Shown: in pieces, positions 5,115 through 6,621 of the stretch
How positions within the stretch are numbered: the stretch's first letter is position 1
How the letters are laid out: every line of letters starts with the position of its first letter
Source of the DNA: Frankiales bacterium
GTDB taxonomy: Bacteria; Actinomycetota; Actinomycetes; JAFAQI01
Reading direction: 5' to 3'
NCBI GenBank assembly: GCA_019246495.1
Contig: JAFAQI010000092.1
Coordinates: 1 to 6,621 of the forward strand
DNA length: 6,621 bases
Translations under genes and position numbers: made by a program
The notes under the pieces: model-generated
Told to the model about the DNA's origin: nothing
Database searches by the model: none
What the model saw: the letters and a program-made list of their open reading frames with translations, nothing else

Positions 5115-6621
5115 CTATCGCTCCGCCGGCGCCTGTCGTGGAACCCAGGCGTGTGTTGTCGTCCCGGGCCGCTCAGCTGTTCGGTCGCGGGTGACTATCT
5201 CGCGGCACAGTCGGGCCGTCGTCGGACGGCCGAGCAGGAATCCCTGAACGGCGTCGCAGCCCGCGGCGATCGCGGCCGACAGCTGAGACTCGGTCTCGAC
5301 GCCCTCCGCGACCACCATCGCGCCCATCTGGTGCGCGAGCTGCGCGACGCCGGTGAGCAGTGCGGTGGACTGGTCCGGCGGTGCGTCGACGGCGACGAGA
5401 CTGCGGTCGATCTTCACAACGTCGGGCTCGAGTGCTTGCAGCCGCACCAGCGATGCGTAGCCGGCGCCGAAGTCGTCGACGACGACCCGGACGCCTTCGG
5501 AGCGCAACCGGCGCAACGTGTCGAGCGCGGGCTCGTCGTACTCGATGAGGCTCGACTCGAGCACCTCGACAGCAAGGCGCTGGGGGGACAGGCCGGTCTC
5601 GCTGAGCACGTCGAGGACCCGGTCGGCGAAGCCGGTCTCGCTGAGGGTCTGACCGTCGAGGTTCACGGACAGCACGAGGCAGCCGCCCCACGACGTTGCC
5701 TCACGGGCGGCCTTGCAGAGGACGAGCTCGTCGAGCCGCGCTGACAGCCCGAGCCGCGACGCGATCGGCAGGAACACACCCGGCGGCACCGGAGCGCCGT
5801 CGTAGTTCCAGCGGGCAAGCGCCTCGAAGCCGCCGAGCGAGCCGTCGGCGAGCAGGATCGGCTGGAACGCGACGTCGATCTGCTCTCCGTTCACCGCTGC
5901 GGCGAGAGCAGCGCGCAGGTCGAGCTCGCCGCTCGCCGTGTGCTCCATGTCGCTGCTGTAGAGGCACATCGTCGACTTGCCGGAGCGCTTTGCGGCGTAC
6001 ATCGCGAGGTCGGCGCGCTTCAACATGTCAGCGGACGACGCCGCGGCGTCTTCCGGATGCAGCGTCGCGACACCGATGCTCGCGCCGACCGGAACGCTGC
6101 GCTGGCCGAGGCTCACCGCGTGCTCGAGGCTCGCCAGAATGCGCCCGGCCAGCTGGACCGGGTCGCCGCCGTCCTCCATCAGCACGGCGAACTCGTCACC
6201 ACCGAGGCGGGCGACGGTGTCGCCGGCGCGTACGACGGCGCGCAACCGCTCGCTGACGCGGATGAGCAGCTCGTCTCCGGCTGGGTGCCCGAGCGAGTCG
6301 TTCACGGTCTTGAAGTCGTCGAGGTCGATCAGCAGCACGGTGACCGGCCGCAGGTCGCGGCGGTGCAGCTCGAGCGCGTGGCTCAGCCGGTCGGCGAACA
6401 GCGCGCGGTTGGCGAGGCCGGTCAGTGCGTCGTGGAAGGCCTGGTGGCTGATGCTCGCCATCAGCCGGCGGTTGTCGAGAAGGACGACGATCTGCCGCGC
6501 GATGAGCATCGCGGCGAGCAGCGTGGCGCCGAGCTCGACGGCCGAGTCGACGTGGCCGTTGCGGATGGGCAGGACCGCGGCGACGAGGCCCGCCATCGCC
6601 GGCAGGTAGGGGAGCAGCAGT
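5115..6621 (-). CDS. Membrane-anchored GGDEF-EAL protein (c-di-GMP synthase/phosphodiesterase), 5' partial
   Basis: Bifunctional-looking c-di-GMP turnover protein. Numbering is from the internal ATG at 6596; the frame stays open to the window edge with hydrophobic residues (LLLPYLPA), so a longer N-terminal membrane region is almost certainly cut off. Residues 1-10 end one membrane segment, about 18-40 form another (VELGATLLAAMLIARQIVVLL), then a short helix leads into GGDEF (about 52-215): HDALTGLANR, DLDDFKTVND, RLGGDEF with G132-G133-D134-E135-F136, and the inhibitory RxxD site (R123-D126) five residues before it. EAL follows (about 225-470): E258 of FEALARW, N312, E344, D374-D375 in DDFGAGY, K395 in VKID, E431 in AEGVE and Q451 in QGF, so every usual metal/catalytic residue is present. 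Both domains should be competent; which activity dominates cannot be read from sequence. A polar 25-residue tail ends the protein. The signal sensed by the membrane region is unknown. Confidence 0.95.
   Translation of the reverse strand, partial: LLLPYLPAMAGLVAAVLPIRNGHVDSAVELGATLLAAMLIARQIVVLLDNRRLMASISHQAFHDALTGLANRALFADRLSHALELHRRDLRPVTVLLIDLDDFKTVNDSLGHPAGDELLIRVSERLRAVVRAGDTVARLGGDEFAVLMEDGGDPVQLAGRILASLEHAVSLGQRSVPVGASIGVATLHPEDAAASSADMLKRADLAMYAAKRSGKSTMCLYSSDMEHTASGELDLRAALAAAVNGEQIDVAFQPILLADGSLGGFEALARWNYDGAPVPPGVFLPIASRLGLSARLDELVLCKAAREATSWGGCLVLSVNLDGQTLSETGFADRVLDVLSETGLSPQRLAVEVLESSLIEYDEPALDTLRRLRSEGVRVVVDDFGAGYASLVRLQALEPDVVKIDRSLVAVDAPPDQSTALLTGVAQLAHQMGAMVVAEGVETESQLSAAIAAGCDAVQGFLLGRPTTARLCREIVTRDRTAERPGTTTHAWVPRQAPAER

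Noticed and set aside
5151..5744. A 197-codon + strand frame opposite the EAL domain
   Set aside because: The minus strand here carries all EAL catalytic motifs; the + frame has no start signal or family resemblance.
6594..6596. ATG at 6596 as the real start of the GGDEF-EAL gene
   Set aside because: The frame continues to the edge with hydrophobic residues that complete a membrane segment, and no ribosome site precedes the ATG.
1..6621. Defence system, CRISPR array, prophage, transposon, tRNA or riboswitch
   Set aside because: No repeat-spacer pattern, transposase, phage or nuclease motif, tRNA cloverleaf or long structured leader was seen; all longer stretches are accounted for by ordinary genes.

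Overview
The window is very GC-rich, with codons mostly ending in G or C, a GTG start and densely packed genes. The gene content is a biotin-dependent acyl-CoA carboxylase of actinobacterial type, an ECF sigma factor with a coupled membrane partner, and a GGDEF-EAL protein. Together these suggest a high-GC Gram-positive bacterium (Actinomycetota), probably environmental; I cannot name the genus. Both window edges cut through genes.

Positions 2-2525 (+) hold an acyl-CoA catabolic operon. The first gene is a 5'-truncated acyl-CoA carboxylase alpha chain with biotin carboxylase and biotinyl carrier domains. Overlapping its stop is a short-chain dehydrogenase closely resembling the type-II 3-hydroxyacyl-CoA dehydrogenase/HSD10 family. 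The pair fits branched-chain amino acid or related acyl-CoA degradation; the carboxyltransferase subunit and other steps would lie upstream, outside the window.

Positions 2542-2916 (-) hold a small unrecognised gene with a CxxCx5C motif, convergent with the dehydrogenase. Its start looks leaderless. A 132-bp divergent spacer (2917-3048) separates it from the next unit.

Positions 3049-4739 (+) hold a two-gene regulatory unit: an ECF sigma factor, then a membrane protein joined to it by a 4-nt ATGA overlap. The second protein has a short cytoplasmic N-terminus, a membrane segment, a Gly/Ser/Pro-rich linker, a DUF4349-like extracytoplasmic domain with a coiled coil, and a second membrane segment with a basic tail. 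By position and topology it is probably the anti-sigma factor, but it contains no cysteine and so cannot be a ZAS-type zinc anti-sigma factor. This is the most interesting part of the window.

Positions 4758-6621 (-) hold a three-helix small membrane protein and, upstream of it on the same strand, a 5'-truncated membrane-anchored GGDEF-EAL protein. All key residues of both c-di-GMP domains are present. I see no RNA genes, CRISPR arrays, transposons or phage genes. The only stretches without genes are short spacers, the longest being 132 bp.
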